From the NCBI RefSeq assembly GCF_051020955.1, contig NW_027476688.1, forward strand, positions 20,001-84,000: a DNA stretch of 64,000 bases, written 5' to 3'. The position numbers and the translations under genes were made by a program. The stretch comes from Megalopta genalis (lineage: Eukaryota; Arthropoda; Insecta; Hymenoptera; Halictidae). Shown in pieces: positions 1 through 12,229 of the stretch. A model generated the notes under the pieces. That model had not been told where the DNA came from. It made no database searches and saw only the letters and a program-made list of their open reading frames with translations. The stretch's first letter is position 1. Every line of letters starts with the position of its first letter.

Positions 1-142
1 TAATGATAGGATTTTTCAGAAAATTGAAAAAACCGTAAAATGTCAAGAGTAAAGTGCCCTTATTTTAAACAATGTATCGTTCTAAATGCTTAATCCCTAT
101 GTAAAAAAGTTATTTTAGCAGGAATATGTTATTGAAAAAAAT
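1..142 (+). repeat. Subunit a, 142 bp
   Basis: Reference copy of the first subunit. It starts TAATGATAGGATTTTTCAG and has CCGTAAAATG where c has CCGAAAAATG. It carries the shared box at 78-103, preceded by GTAT instead of the ATTT of b and c. It ends GGAATATGTTATTGAAAAA, the diverged counterpart of the GAATATCGTATTTTT end of b and c. Confidence 0.9.
78..103 (+). repeat. Shared box of the satellite subunits (reference copy)
   Basis: A 26-bp block beginning CGTTCTAAATGCTTAATCCC and ending TATGTA is identical in subunits a (78-103), b (288-313) and c (433-458), although the surrounding sequence of a differs clearly from b and c. The next copy starts at 578. There are three per unit, hence roughly 350 in the window. 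The only change I noticed is GCATAATCC near 33194. It may be a protein-binding site, or simply the tract kept identical by recombination. Confidence 0.6.
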
Positions 143-355
143 TAGAAAAATTTATTTTAGCCGTAAATCGAAAATAATGGGGACACCGGAGCTGTTCGAA
201 GCGCCGAGCGCGCCGCGTACGCCCGAATATTTTCAAAGTCCCAACGTACCGATCAAGAGTAAAGTACCATTTTCCTACATTAGATTTCGTTCTAAATGCT
301 TAATCCCTATGTAAAAACGTTAGTTAAGCAAGAATATCGTATTTTTAAAAAAATC
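143..355 (+). repeat. Subunit b, 213 bp in A units (235 bp in B)
   Basis: Reference copy of the long subunit. Its 3' part, from TCAAGAGTAAAGTACC onward, is homologous to subunit c. Its 5' part is poorly related to c and includes the CpG-rich module that adds about 68 bp (type A) or 90 bp (type B) to the 145-bp plan. The diagnostic CCTACATT and GTAAAAACG allow b/c hybrids to be recognised. Confidence 0.85.
176..238 (+). repeat. Type A CpG-rich module (reference copy)
   Basis: A GC- and CpG-rich island of about 60 bp inside AT-rich satellite, with about ten CpG dinucleotides (for example CACCGG, TTCGAAGCGCC, GAGCGCG and TACGCCCGA). It recurs in every type A unit. Survival of so many CpGs in repeated DNA is compatible with little germline methylation, but that is inference. 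No known factor site was recognised. Confidence 0.75.
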
Positions 356-500
356 TAATGATAGGATTTCCCAGAAAATTGAAAAAACCGAAAAATGTCA
401 AGAGTAAAGTGCCATTTTCTGACATTAGATTTCGTTCTAAATGCTTAATCCCTATGTAGAAACGTTAGTTAAGCAAGAATATCGTATTTTTAAAAAAATC
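356..500 (+). repeat. Subunit c, 145 bp
   Basis: Reference copy of the third subunit. It starts TAATGATAGGATTTCCCAG (or TTTTCCAG), with CCGAAAAATG, CTGACATT and GTAGAAACG as its signature. This is the subunit that is missing in the 377-bp B units and present in extra copies in the 790-bp A units and the 667-bp B unit. Confidence 0.9.
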
Positions 501-1022
501 TAATGATAGGATTTTTCAGAAAATTGAAAAAACCGTAAAATGTCAAGAGTAAAGTGCCCTTATTTTAAACAATGTATCGTTCTAAATGCTTAATCCCTAT
601 GTAAAAAAGTTATTTAAGCAGGAATATGTTATTGAAAAAAATTAGAAAAATTTATTTTAGCCGTAAATCGAAAATAATGGATCGAGCGAATCGGTCGATT
701 GCGCCGAGACGCGCTATGATGCAACAGACGAGCGATTGGAACCCCCGAATATTTTCAAAGTCCCAACGTACCGATCAAGAGTAAAGTACCATTTTCCTAC
801 ATTAGATTTCGTTCTAAATGCTTAATCCCTATGTAAAAACGTTAGTTAAGCAAGAATATCGTATTTTTAAAAAAATCTAATGATAGGATTTTCCAGAAAA
901 TTGAAAAAACCGAAAAATGTCAAGAGTAAAGTGCCATTTTCTGACATTAGATTTCGTTCTAAATGCTTAATCCCTATGTAGAAACGTTAGTTAAGCAAGA
1001 ATATCGTATTTTTAAAAAAATC
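501..1022 (+). repeat. Reference type B higher-order unit (522 bp)
   Basis: First complete type B unit, with the same a-b-c plan as type A. Its b module differs: it begins GGATCGAGCGAATCGG and contains the retroelement target segment GACGCGCTATGAT and then GACGAGCGATTGGAA. The module is 22 bp longer than in A. Both modules share GCGCCGAG and the downstream CGCCCGAATATT context, so they look like diverged alleles of one insert rather than unrelated sequences. Diagnostic variants include GAACGCCCG versus GAACCCCCG, GATCAAGAG versus GATCAAGGG or GAACAAGAG, and CTTATTTT versus CTTACTTT in subunit a. Confidence 0.95.
676..748 (+). repeat. Type B CpG-rich module with short inverted repeat (reference copy)
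   Basis: CpG-rich module of type B units. ATCGA (681-685) and TCGAT (695-699) form a short inverted repeat around a 9-nt spacer. Downstream lies the segment GACGCGCTATGAT (708-720), which in the copy at 20972 was used as the retroelement target. The module is present, almost unchanged, in all type B units. Confidence 0.7.
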
Positions 1023-2544
1023 TAATGATAGGATTTTTCAGAAAATTGAAAAAACCGTAAAATGTCAAGAGTAAAGTGCCCTTATTTTAAACAATGTATC
1101 GTTCTAAATGCTTAATCCCTATGTAAAAAAGTTATTTTAGCAGGAATATGTCATTGAAAAAAATTAGAAAAATTTATTTTAGCCGTAAATCGAAAATAAT
1201 GGGGACACCGGAGCTGTTCGAAGCGCCGAGCGCGCCGCGTACGCCCGAATATTTTCAAAGTCCCAACGTACCGATCAAGAGTAAAGTACCATTTTCCTAC
1301 ATTAGATTTCGTTCTAAATGCTTAATCCCTATGTAAAAACGTTAGTTAAGCAAGAATATCGTATTTTTAAAAAAATCTAATGATAGGATTTTCCAGAAAA
1401 TTGAAAAAACCGAAAAATGTCAAGAGTAAAGTGCCATTTTCTGACATTAGATTTCGTTCTAAATGCTTAATCCCTATGTAGAAACGTTAGTTAAGCAAGA
1501 ATATCGTATTTTTAAAAAAATCTAATGATAGGATTTTTCAGAAAATTGAAAAAACCGTAAAATGTCAAGAGTAAAGTGCCCTTATTTTAAACAATGTATC
1601 GTTCTAAATGCTTAATCCCTATGTAAAAAAGTTATTTAAGCAGGAATATGTTATTGAAAAAAATTAGAAAAATTTATTTTAGCCGTAAATCGAAAATAAT
1701 GGATCGAGCGAATCGGTCGATTGCGCCGAGACGCGCTATGATGCAACAGACGAGCGATTGGAACGCCCGAATATTTTCAAAGTCCCAACGTACCGAACAA
1801 GAGTAAAGTACCATTTTCCTACATTAGATTTCGTTCTAAATGCTTAATCCCTATGTAAAAACGTTAGTTAAGCAAGAATATCGTATTTTTAAAAAAATCT
1901 AATGATAGGATTTTCCAGAAAATTGAAAAAACCGAAAAATGTCAAGAGTAAAGTGCCATTTTCTGACATTAGATTTCGTTCTAAATGCTTAATCCCTATG
2001 TAGAAACGTTAGTTAAGCAAGAATATCGTATTTTTAAAAAAATCTAATGATAGGATTTTTCAGAAAATTGAAAAAACCGTAAAATGTCAAGAGTAAAGTG
2101 CCCTTATTTTAAACAATGTATCGTTCTAAATGCTTAATCCCTATGTAAAAAAGTTATTTTAGCAGGAATATGTTATTGAAAAAAATTAGAAAAATTTATT
2201 TTAGCCGTAAATCGAAAATAATGGGGACACCGGAGCTGTTCGAAGCGCCGAGCGCGCCACGTACGCCCGAATATTTTCAAAGTCCCAACGTACCGATCAA
2301 GAGTAAAGTACCATTTTCCTACATTAGATTTCGTTCTAAATGCTTAATCCCTATGTAAAAACGTTAGTTAAGCAAGAATATCGTATTTTTAAAAAAATCT
2401 AATGATAGGATTTTCCAGAAAATTGAAAAAACCGAAAAATGTCAAGAGTAAAGTGCCATTTTCTGACATTAGATTTCGTTCTAAATGCTTAATCCCTATG
2501 TAGAAACGTTAGTTAAGCAAGAATATCGTATTTTTAAAAAAATC
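1023..2544 (+). repeat. Variant cassette A(TCA)-B(GAAC)-A(CCAC), copy 1
   Basis: Ordered trio of marked units. The first A has ATGTCATTG in place of ATGTTATTG, the B has CCGAACAAG in place of CCGATCAAG, and the last A has GCGCCACG in place of GCGCCGCG. The same three marks in the same order recur at 12230, 29562 and 31584. Confidence 0.85.
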
Positions 2545-5500
2545 TAATGATAGGATTTTTCAGAAAATTGAAAAAACCGTAAAATGTCAAGAGTAAAGTG
2601 CCCTTATTTTAAACAATGTATCGTTCTAAATGCTTAATCCCTATGTAAAAAAGTTATTTTAGCAGGAATATGTTATTGAAAAAAATTAGAAAAATTTATT
2701 TTAGCCGTAAATCGAAAATAATGGGGACACCGGAGCTGTTCGAAGCGCCGAGCGCGCCGCGTACGCCCGAATATTTTCAAAGTCCCAACGTACCGATCAA
2801 GAGTAAAGTACCATTTTCCTACATTAGATTTCGTTCTAAATGCTTAATCCCTATGTAAAAACGTTAGTTAAGCAAGAATATCGTATTTTTAAAAAAATCT
2901 AATGATAGGATTTTCCAGAAAATTGAAAAAACCGAAAAATGTCAAGAGTAAAGTGCCATTTTCTGACATTAGATTTCGTTCTAAATGCTTAATCCCTATG
3001 TAGAAACGTTAGTTAAGCAAGAATATCGTATTTTTAAAAAAATCTAATGATAGGATTTTTCAGAAAATTGAAAAAACCGTAAAATGTCAAGAGTAAAGTG
3101 CCCTTACTTTAAACAATGTATCGTTCTAAATGCTTAATCCCTATGTAAAAAAGTTATTTAAGCAGGAATATGTTATTGAAAAAAATTAGAAAAATTTATT
3201 TTAGCCGTAAATCGAAAATAATGGATCGAGCGAATCGGTCGATTGCGCCGAGACGCGCTATGATGCAACAGACGAGCGATTGGAACGCCCGAATATTTTC
3301 AAAGTCCCAACGTACCGATCAAGAGTAAAGTACCATTTTCCTACATTAGATTTCGTTCTAAATGCTTAATCCCTATGTAAAAACGTTAGTTAAGCAAGAA
3401 TATCGTATTTTTAAAAAAATCTAATGATAGGATTTCCCAGAAAATTGAAAAAACCGAAAAATGTCAAGAGTAAAGTGCCATTTTCTGACATTAGATTTCG
3501 TTCTAAATGCTTAATCCCTATGTAGAAACGTTAGTTAAGCAAGAATATCGTATTTTTAAAAAAATCTAATGATAGGATTTTTCAGAAAATTGAAAAAACC
3601 GTAAAATGTCAAGAGTAAAGTGCCCTTATTTTAAACAATGTATCGTTCTAAATGCTTAATCCCTATGTAAAAAAGTTATTTAAGCAGGAATATGTTATTG
3701 AAAAAAATTAGAAAAATTTATTTTAGCCGTAAATCGAAAATAATGGATCGAGCGAATCGGTCGATTGCGCCGAGACGCGCTATGATGCAACAGACGAGCG
3801 ATTGGAACGCCCGAATATTTTCAAAGTCCCAACGTACCGATCAAGAGTAAAGTACCATTTTCCTACATTAGATTTCGTTCTAAATGCTTAATCCCTATGT
3901 AAAAACGTTAGTTAAGCAAGAATATCGTATTTTTAAAAAAATCTAATGATAGGATTTTCCAGAAAATTGAAAAAACCGAAAAATGTCAAGAGTAAAGTGC
4001 CATTTTCTGACATTAGATTTCGTTCTAAATGCTTAATCCCTATGTAGAAACGTTAGTTAAGCAAGAATATCGTATTTTTAAAAAAATCTAATGATAGGAT
4101 TTTTCAGAAAATTGAAAAAACCGTAAAATGTCAAGAGTAAAGTGCCCTTATTTTAAACAATGTATCGTTCTAAATGCTTAATCCCTATGTAAAAAAGTTA
4201 TTTTAGCAGGAATATGTTATTGAAAAAAATTAGAAAAATTTATTTTAGCCGTAAATCGAAAATAATGGGGACACCGGAGCTGTTCGAAGCGCCGAGCGCG
4301 CCGCGTACGCCCGAATATTTTCAAAGTCCCAACGTACCGATCAAGAGTAAAGTACCATTTTCCTACATTAGATTTCGTTCTAAATGCTTAATCCCTATGT
4401 AAAAACGTTAGTTAAGCAAGAATATCGTATTTTTAAAAAAATCTAATGATAGGATTTTCCAGAAAATTGAAAAAACCGAAAAATGTCAAGAGTAAAGTGC
4501 CATTTTCTGACATTAGATTTCGTTCTAAATGCTTAATCCCTATGTAGAAACGTTAGTTAAGCAAGAATATCGTATTTTTAAAAAAATCTAATGATAGGAT
4601 TTTTCAGAAAATTGAAAAAACCGTAAAATGTCAAGAGTAAAGTGCCCTTATTTTAAACAATGTATCGTTCTAAATGCTTAATCCCTATGTAAAAAAGTTA
4701 TTTAAGCAGGAATATGTTATTGAAAAAAATTAGAAAAATTTATTTTAGCCGTAAATCGAAAATAATGGATCGAGCGAATCGGTCGATTGCGCCGAGACGC
4801 GCTATGATGCAACAGACGAGCGATTGGAACGCCCGAATATTTTCAAAGTCCCAACGTACCGATCAAGGGTAAAGTACCATTTTCCTACATTAGATTTCGT
4901 TCTAAATGCTTAATCCCTATGTAAAAACGTTAGTTAAGCAAGAATATCGTATTTTTAAAAAAATCTAATGATAGGATTTCCCAGAAAATTGAAAAAACCG
5001 AAAAATGTCAAGAGTAAAGTGCCATTTTCTGACATTAGATTTCGTTCTAAATGCTTAATCCCTATGTAGAAACGTTAGTTAAGCAAGAATATCGTATTTT
5101 TAAAAAAATCTAATGATAGGATTTTTCAGAAAATTGAAAAAACCGTAAAATGTCAAGAGTAAAGTGCCCTTATTTTAAACAATGTATCGTTCTAAATGCT
5201 TAATCCCTATGTAAAAAAGTTATTTTAGCAGGAATATGTTATTGAAAAAAATTAGAAAAATTTATTTTAGCCGTAAATCGAAAATAATGGATCGAGCGAA
5301 TCGGTCGATTGCGCCGAGACGCGCTATGATGCAACAGACGAGCGATTGGAACGCCCGAATATTTTCAAAGTCCCAACGTACCGATCAAGAGTAAAGTACC
5401 ATTTTCCTACATTAGATTTCGTTCTAAATGCTTAATCCCTATGTAAAAACGTTAGTTAAGCAAGAATATCGTATTTTTAAAAAAATCTAATGATAGGATT

Positions 5501-8500
5501 TCCCAGAAAATTGAAAAAACCGAAAAATGTCAAGAGTAAAGTGCCATTTTCTGACATTAGATTTCGTTCTAAATGCTTAATCCCTATGTAGAAACGTTAG
5601 TTAAGCAAGAATATCGTATTTTTAAAAAAATCTAATGATAGGATTTTTCAGAAAATTGAAAAAACCGTAAAATGTCAAGAGTAAAGTGCCCTTATTTTAA
5701 ACAATGTATCGTTCTAAATGCTTAATCCCTATGTAAAAAAGTTATTTAAGCAGGAATATGTTATTGAAAAAAATTAGAAAAATTTATTTTAGCCGTAAAT
5801 CGAAAATAATGGATCGAGCGAATCGGTCGATTGCGCCGAGACGCGCTATGATGCAACAGACGAGCGATTGGAACCCCCGAATATTTTCAAAGTCCCAACG
5901 TACCGATCAAGAGTAAAGTACCATTTTCCTACATTAGATTTCGTTCTAAATGCTTAATCCCTATGTAAAAACGTTAGTTAAGCAAGAATATCGTATTTTT
6001 AAAAAAATCTAATGATAGGATTTTCCAGAAAATTGAAAAAACCGAAAAATGTCAAGAGTAAAGTGCCATTTTCTGACATTAGATTTCGTTCTAAATGCTT
6101 AATCCCTATGTAGAAACGTTAGTTAAGCAAGAATATCGTATTTTTAAAAAAATCTAATGATAGGATTTTTCAGAAAATTGAAAAAACCGTAAAATGTCAA
6201 GAGTAAAGTGCCCTTATTTTAAACAATGTATCGTTCTAAATGCTTAATCCCTATGTAAAAAAGTTATTTTAGCAGGAATATGTTATTGAAAAAAATTAGA
6301 AAAATTTATTTTAGCCGTAAATCGAAAATAATGGGGACACCGGAGCTGTTCGAAGCGCCGAGCGCGCCGCGTACGCCCGAATATTTTCAAAGTCCCAACG
6401 TACCGATCAAGAGTAAAGTACCATTTTCCTACATTAGATTTCGTTCTAAATGCTTAATCCCTATGTAAAAACGTTAGTTAAGCAAGAATATCGTATTTTT
6501 AAAAAAATCTAATGATAGGATTTTCCAGAAAATTGAAAAAACCGAAAAATGTCAAGAGTAAAGTGCCATTTTCTGACATTAGATTTCGTTCTAAATGCTT
6601 AATCCCTATGTAGAAACGTTAGTTAAGCAAGAATATCGTATTTTTAAAAAAATCTAATGATAGGATTTTTCAGAAAATTGAAAAAACCGTAAAATGTCAA
6701 GAGTAAAGTGCCCTTATTTTAAACAATGTATCGTTCTAAATGCTTAATCCCTATGTAAAAAAGTTATTTAAGCAGGAATATGTTATTGAAAAAAATTAGA
6801 AAAATTTATTTTAGCCGTAAATCGAAAATAATGGATCGAGCGAATCGGTCGATTGCGCCGAGACGCGCTATGATGCAACAGACGAGCGATTGGAACGCCC
6901 GAATATTTTCAAAGTCCCAACGTACCGATCAAGGGTAAAGTACCATTTTCCTACATTAGATTTCGTTCTAAATGCTTAATCCCTATGTAAAAACGTTAGT
7001 TAAGCAATAATATCGTATTTTTAAAAAAATCTAATGATAGGATTTCCCAGAAAATTGAAAAAACCGAAAAATGTCAAGAGTAAAGTGCCATTTTCTGACA
7101 TTAGATTTCGTTCTAAATGCTTAATCCCTATGTAGAAACGTTAGTTAAGCAAGAATATCGTATTTTTAAAAAAATCTAATGATAGGATTTTTCAGAAAAT
7201 TGAAAAAACCGTAAAATGTCAAGAGTAAAGTGCCCTTATTTTAAACAATGTATCGTTCTAAATGCTTAATCCCTATGTAAAAAAGTTATTTTAGCAGGAA
7301 TATGTTATTGAAAAAAATTAGAAAAATTTATTTTAGCCGTAAATCGAAAATAATGGATCGAGCGAATCGGTCGATTGCGCCGAGACGCGCTATGATGCAA
7401 CAGACGAGCGATTGGAACGCCCGAATATTTTCAAAGTCCCAACGTACCGATCAAGAGTAAAGTACCATTTTCCTACATTAGATTTCGTTCTAAATGCTTA
7501 ATCCCTATGTAAAAACGTTAGTTAAGCAAGAATATCGTATTTTTAAAAAAATCTAATGATAGGATTTCCCAGAAAATTGAAAAAACCGAAAAATGTCAAG
7601 AGTAAAGTGCCATTTTCTGACATTAGATTTCGTTCTAAATGCTTAATCCCTATGTAGAAACGTTAGTTAAGCAAGAATATCGTATTTTTAAAAAAATCTA
7701 ATGATAGGATTTTTCAGAAAATTGAAAAAACCGTAAAATGTCAAGAGTAAAGTGCCCTTATTTTAAACAATGTATCGTTCTAAATGCTTAATCCCTATGT
7801 AAAAAAGTTATTTTAGCAGGAATATGTTATTGAAAAAAATTAGAAAAATTTATTTTAGCCGTAAATCGAAAATAATGGATCGAGCGAATCGGTCGATTGC
7901 GCCGAGACGCGCTATGATGCAACAGACGAGCGATTGGAACGCCCGAATATTTTCAAAGTCCCAACGTACCGATCAAGAGTAAAGTACCATTTTCCTACAT
8001 TAGATTTCGTTCTAAATGCTTAATCCCTATGTAAAAACGTTAGTTAAGCAAGAATATCGTATTTTTAAAAAAATCTAATGATAGGATTTCCCAGAAAATT
8101 GAAAAAACCGAAAAATGTCAAGAGTAAAGTGCCATTTTCTGACATTAGATTTCGTTCTAAATGCTTAATCCCTATGTAGAAACGTTAGTTAAGCAAGAAT
8201 ATCGTATTTTTAAAAAAATCTAATGATAGGATTTTTCAGAAAATTGAAAAAACCGTAAAATGTCAAGAGTAAAGTGCCCTTACTTTAAACAATGTATCGT
8301 TCTAAATGCTTAATCCCTATGTAAAAAAGTTATTTAAGCAGGAATATGTTATTGAAAAAAATTAGAAAAATTTATTTTAGCCGTAAATCGAAAATAATGG
8401 ATCGAGCGAATCGGTCGATTGCGCCGAGACGCGCTATGATGCAACAGACGAGCGATTGGAACGCCCGAATATTTTCAAAGTCCCAACGTACCGATCAAGA

Positions 8501-10808
8501 GTAAAGTACCATTTTCCTACATTAGATTTCGTTCTAAATGCTTAATCCCTATGTAAAAACGTTAGTTAAGCAAGAATATCGTATTTTTAAAAAAATCTAA
8601 TGATAGGATTTTCCAGAAAATTGAAAAAACCGAAAAATGTCAAGAGTAAAGTGCCATTTTCTGACATTAGATTTCGTTCTAAATGCTTAATCCCTATGTA
8701 GAAACGTTAGTTAAGCAAGAATATCGTATTTTTAAAAAAATCTAATGATAGGATTTTTCAGAAAATTGAAAAAACCGTAAAATGTCAAGAGTAAAGTGCC
8801 CTTATTTTAAACAATGTATCGTTCTAAATGCTTAATCCCTATGTAAAAAAGTTATTTAAGCAGGAATATGTTATTGAAAAAAATTAGAAAAATTTATTTT
8901 AGCCGTAAATCGAAAATAATGGATCGAGCGAATCGGTCGATTGCGCCGAGACGCGCTATGATGCAACAGACGAGCGATTGGAACGCCCGAATATTTTCAA
9001 AGTCCCAACGTACCGATCAAGAGTAAAGTACCATTTTCCTACATTAGATTTCGTTCTAAATGCTTAATCCCTATGTAAAAACGTTAGTTAAGCAAGAATA
9101 TCGTATTTTTAAAAAAATCTAATGATAGGATTTCCCAGAAAATTGAAAAAACCGAAAAATGTCAAGAGTAAAGTGCCATTTTCTGACATTAGATTTCGTT
9201 CTAAATGCTTAATCCCTATGTAGAAACGTTAGTTAAGCAAGAATATCGTATTTTTAAAAAAATCTAATGATAGGATTTTTCAGAAAATTGAAAAAACCGT
9301 AAAATGTCAAGAGTAAAGTGCCCTTATTTTAAACAATGTATCGTTCTAAATGCTTAATCCCTATGTAAAAAAGTTATTTAAGCAGGAATATGTTATTGAA
9401 AAAAATTAGAAAAATTTATTTTAGCCGTAAATCGAAAATAATGGGGACACCGGAGCTGTTCGAAGCGCCGAGCGCGCCGCGTACGCCCGAATATTTTCAA
9501 AGTCCCAACGTACCGATCAAGAGTAAAGTACCATTTTCCTACATTAGATTTCGTTCTAAATGCTTAATCCCTATGTAAAAACGTTAGTTAAGCAAGAATA
9601 TCGTATTTTTAAAAAAATCTAATGATAGGATTTTCCAGAAAATTGAAAAAACCGAAAAATGTCAAGAGTAAAGTGCCATTTTCTGACATTAGATTTCGTT
9701 CTAAATGCTTAATCCCTATGTAGAAACGTTAGTTAAGCAAGAATATCGTATTTTTAAAAAAATCTAATGATAGGATTTTTCAGAAAATTGAAAAAACCGT
9801 AAAATGTCAAGAGTAAAGTGCCCTTATTTTAAACAATGTATCGTTCTAAATGCTTAATCCCTATGTAAAAAAGTTATTTAAGCAGGAATATGTTATTGAA
9901 AAAAATTAGAAAAATTTATTTTAGCCGTAAATCGAAAATAATGGATCGAGCGAATCGGTCGATTGCGCCGAGACGCGCTATGATGCAACAGACGAGCGAT
10001 TGGAACGCCCGAATATTTTCAAAGTCCCAACGTACCGATCAAGAGTAAAGTACCATTTTCCTACATTAGATTTCGTTCTAAATGCTTAATCCCTATGTAA
10101 AAACGTTAGTTAAGCAAGAATATCGTATTTTTAAAAAAATCTAATGATAGGATTTCCCAGAAAATTGAAAAAACCGAAAAATGTCAAGAGTAAAGTGCCA
10201 TTTTCTGACATTAGATTTCGTTCTAAATGCTTAATCCCTATGTAGAAACGTTAGTTAAGCAAGAATATCGTATTTTTAAAAAAATCTAATGATAGGATTT
10301 TTCAGAAAATTGAAAAAACCGTAAAATGTCAAGAGTAAAGTGCCCTTATTTTAAACAATGTATCGTTCTAAATGCTTAATCCCTATGTAAAAAAGTTATT
10401 TAAGCAGGAATATGTTATTGAAAAAAATTAGAAAAATTTATTTTAGCCGTAAATCGAAAATAATGGATCGAGCGAATCGGTCGATTGCGCCGAGACGCGC
10501 TATGATGCAACAGACGAGCGATTGGAACCCCCGAATATTTTCAAAGTCCCAACGTACCGATCAAGAGTAAAGTACCATTTTCCTACATTAGATTTCGTTC
10601 TAAATGCTTAATCCCTATGTAAAAACGTTAGTTAAGCAAGAATATCGTATTTTTAAAAAAATCTAATGATAGGATTTTCCAGAAAATTGAAAAAACCGAA
10701 AAATGTCAAGAGTAAAGTGCCATTTTCTGACATTAGATTTCGTTCTAAATGCTTAATCCCTATGTAGAAACGTTAGTTAAGCAAGAATATCGTATTTTTA
10801 AAAAAATC

Positions 10809-11185
10809 TAATGATAGGATTTTTCAGAAAATTGAAAAAACCGTAAAATGTCAAGAGTAAAGTGCCCTTATTTTAAACAATATGTCGTTCTAAATGCTTA
10901 ATCCCTATGTAAAAAAGTTATCTAAGCAAGAATATGTAATTGAAAAAAATTAGAAAAATTTATTTTAGCCGTAAATCGAAAATAATGGATCGAGCGAATC
11001 GGTCGATTGCGCCGAGACGCGCTATGATGCAACAGACGAGCGATTGGAACGCCCGAATATTTTCAAAGTCCCAACGTACCGATCAAGAGTAAAGTACCAT
11101 TTTCCTACATTAGATTTCGTTCTAAATGCTTAATCCCTATGTAGAAACGTTAGTTAAGCAAGAATATCGTATTTTTAAAAAAATC
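10809..11185 (+). repeat. Deleted type B unit, 377 bp, lacks subunit c
   Basis: This unit is exactly 145 bp shorter than a normal B. Its b subunit carries the b mark CCTACATT but ends with the c mark GTAGAAACG, so a crossover between b and c within their shared tract removed one subunit. Its a subunit also has rare changes: AATATGTCG, TTATCTAAGCAAG and ATGTAATTG. The same rare set recurs in the unit at 57311. Confidence 0.9.
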
Positions 11186-12229
11186 TAATGATAGGATTTT
11201 TCAGAAAATTGAAAAAACCGTAAAATGTCAAGAGTAAAGTGCCCTTATTTTAAACAATGTATCGTTCTAAATGCTTAATCCCTATGTAAAAAAGTTATTT
11301 AAGCAGGAATATGTTATTGAAAAAAATTAGAAAAATTTATTTTAGCCGTAAATCGAAAATAATGGATCGAGCGAATCGGTCGATTGCGCCGAGACGCGCT
11401 ATGATGCAACAGACGAGCGATTGGAACGCCCGAATATTTTCAAAGTCCCAACGTACCGATCAAGAGTAAAGTACCATTTTCCTACATTAGATTTCGTTCT
11501 AAATGCTTAATCCCTATGTAAAAACGTTAGTTAAGCAAGAATATCGTATTTTTAAAAAAATCTAATGATAGGATTTCCCAGAAAATTGAAAAAACCGAAA
11601 AATGTCAAGAGTAAAGTGCCATTTTCTGACATTAGATTTCGTTCTAAATGCTTAATCCCTATGTAGAAACGTTAGTTAAGCAAGAATATCGTATTTTTAA
11701 AAAAATCTAATGATAGGATTTTTCAGAAAATTGAAAAAACCGTAAAATGTCAAGAGTAAAGTGCCCTTATTTTAAACAATGTATCGTTCTAAATGCTTAA
11801 TCCCTATGTAAAAAAGTTATTTAAGCAGGAATATGTTATTGAAAAAAATTAGAAAAATTTATTTTAGCCGTAAATCGAAAATAATGGATCGAGCGAATCG
11901 GTCGATTGCGCCGAGACGCGCTATGATGCAACAGACGAGCGATTGGAACCCCCGAATATTTTCAAAGTCCCAACGTACCGATCAAGAGTAAAGTACCATT
12001 TTCCTACATTAGATTTCGTTCTAAATGCTTAATCCCTATGTAAAAACGTTAGTTAAGCAAGAATATCGTATTTTTAAAAAAATCTAATGATAGGATTTTC
12101 CAGAAAATTGAAAAAACCGAAAAATGTCAAGAGTAAAGTGCCATTTTCTGACATTAGATTTCGTTCTAAATGCTTAATCCCTATGTAGAAACGTTAGTTA
12201 AGCAAGAATATCGTATTTTTAAAAAAATC

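Larger units (their letters stand above)
1..500 (+). repeat. Reference type A higher-order unit (500 bp)
   Basis: First complete type A unit. It has three related subunits: a (1-142), b (143-355) and c (356-500). Subunits a and c are close in length to one nucleosome core (142 and 145 bp). Subunit b holds an extra CpG-rich module. Each subunit ends in an AT-rich tract resembling GTATTTTTAAAAAAATC. Type A is recognised by GGGGACACCGGAGCTGTTCG in the b module. Within-type variants include TTATTTTAGC versus TTATTTAAGC in a, GCGCGCCGCG versus GCGCGCCACG in b, and ATTTTCCAG versus ATTTCCCAG in c. Confidence 0.95.

Noticed and set aside
283..299. CENP-B box in the satellite (TTTCGTTCTAAATGCTT)
   Set aside because: Only 11 of 17 positions match. 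The first half of the essential core (TTCG and A) fits, but CGGG is replaced by TGCT. Not enough to call a functional box.
126..314. 62-codon open frame repeated in every type A unit (37 copies), starting MLLKKIRK or MSLKKIRK
   Set aside because: It is open in all copies because the DNA is nearly identical. In type B units the same start runs into a different, 53-codon frame because the modules differ by 22 bp. B variants (GAACCCCCG, GATCAAGGG, CCGAACAAG) change the encoded residue. No sign of selection on protein.
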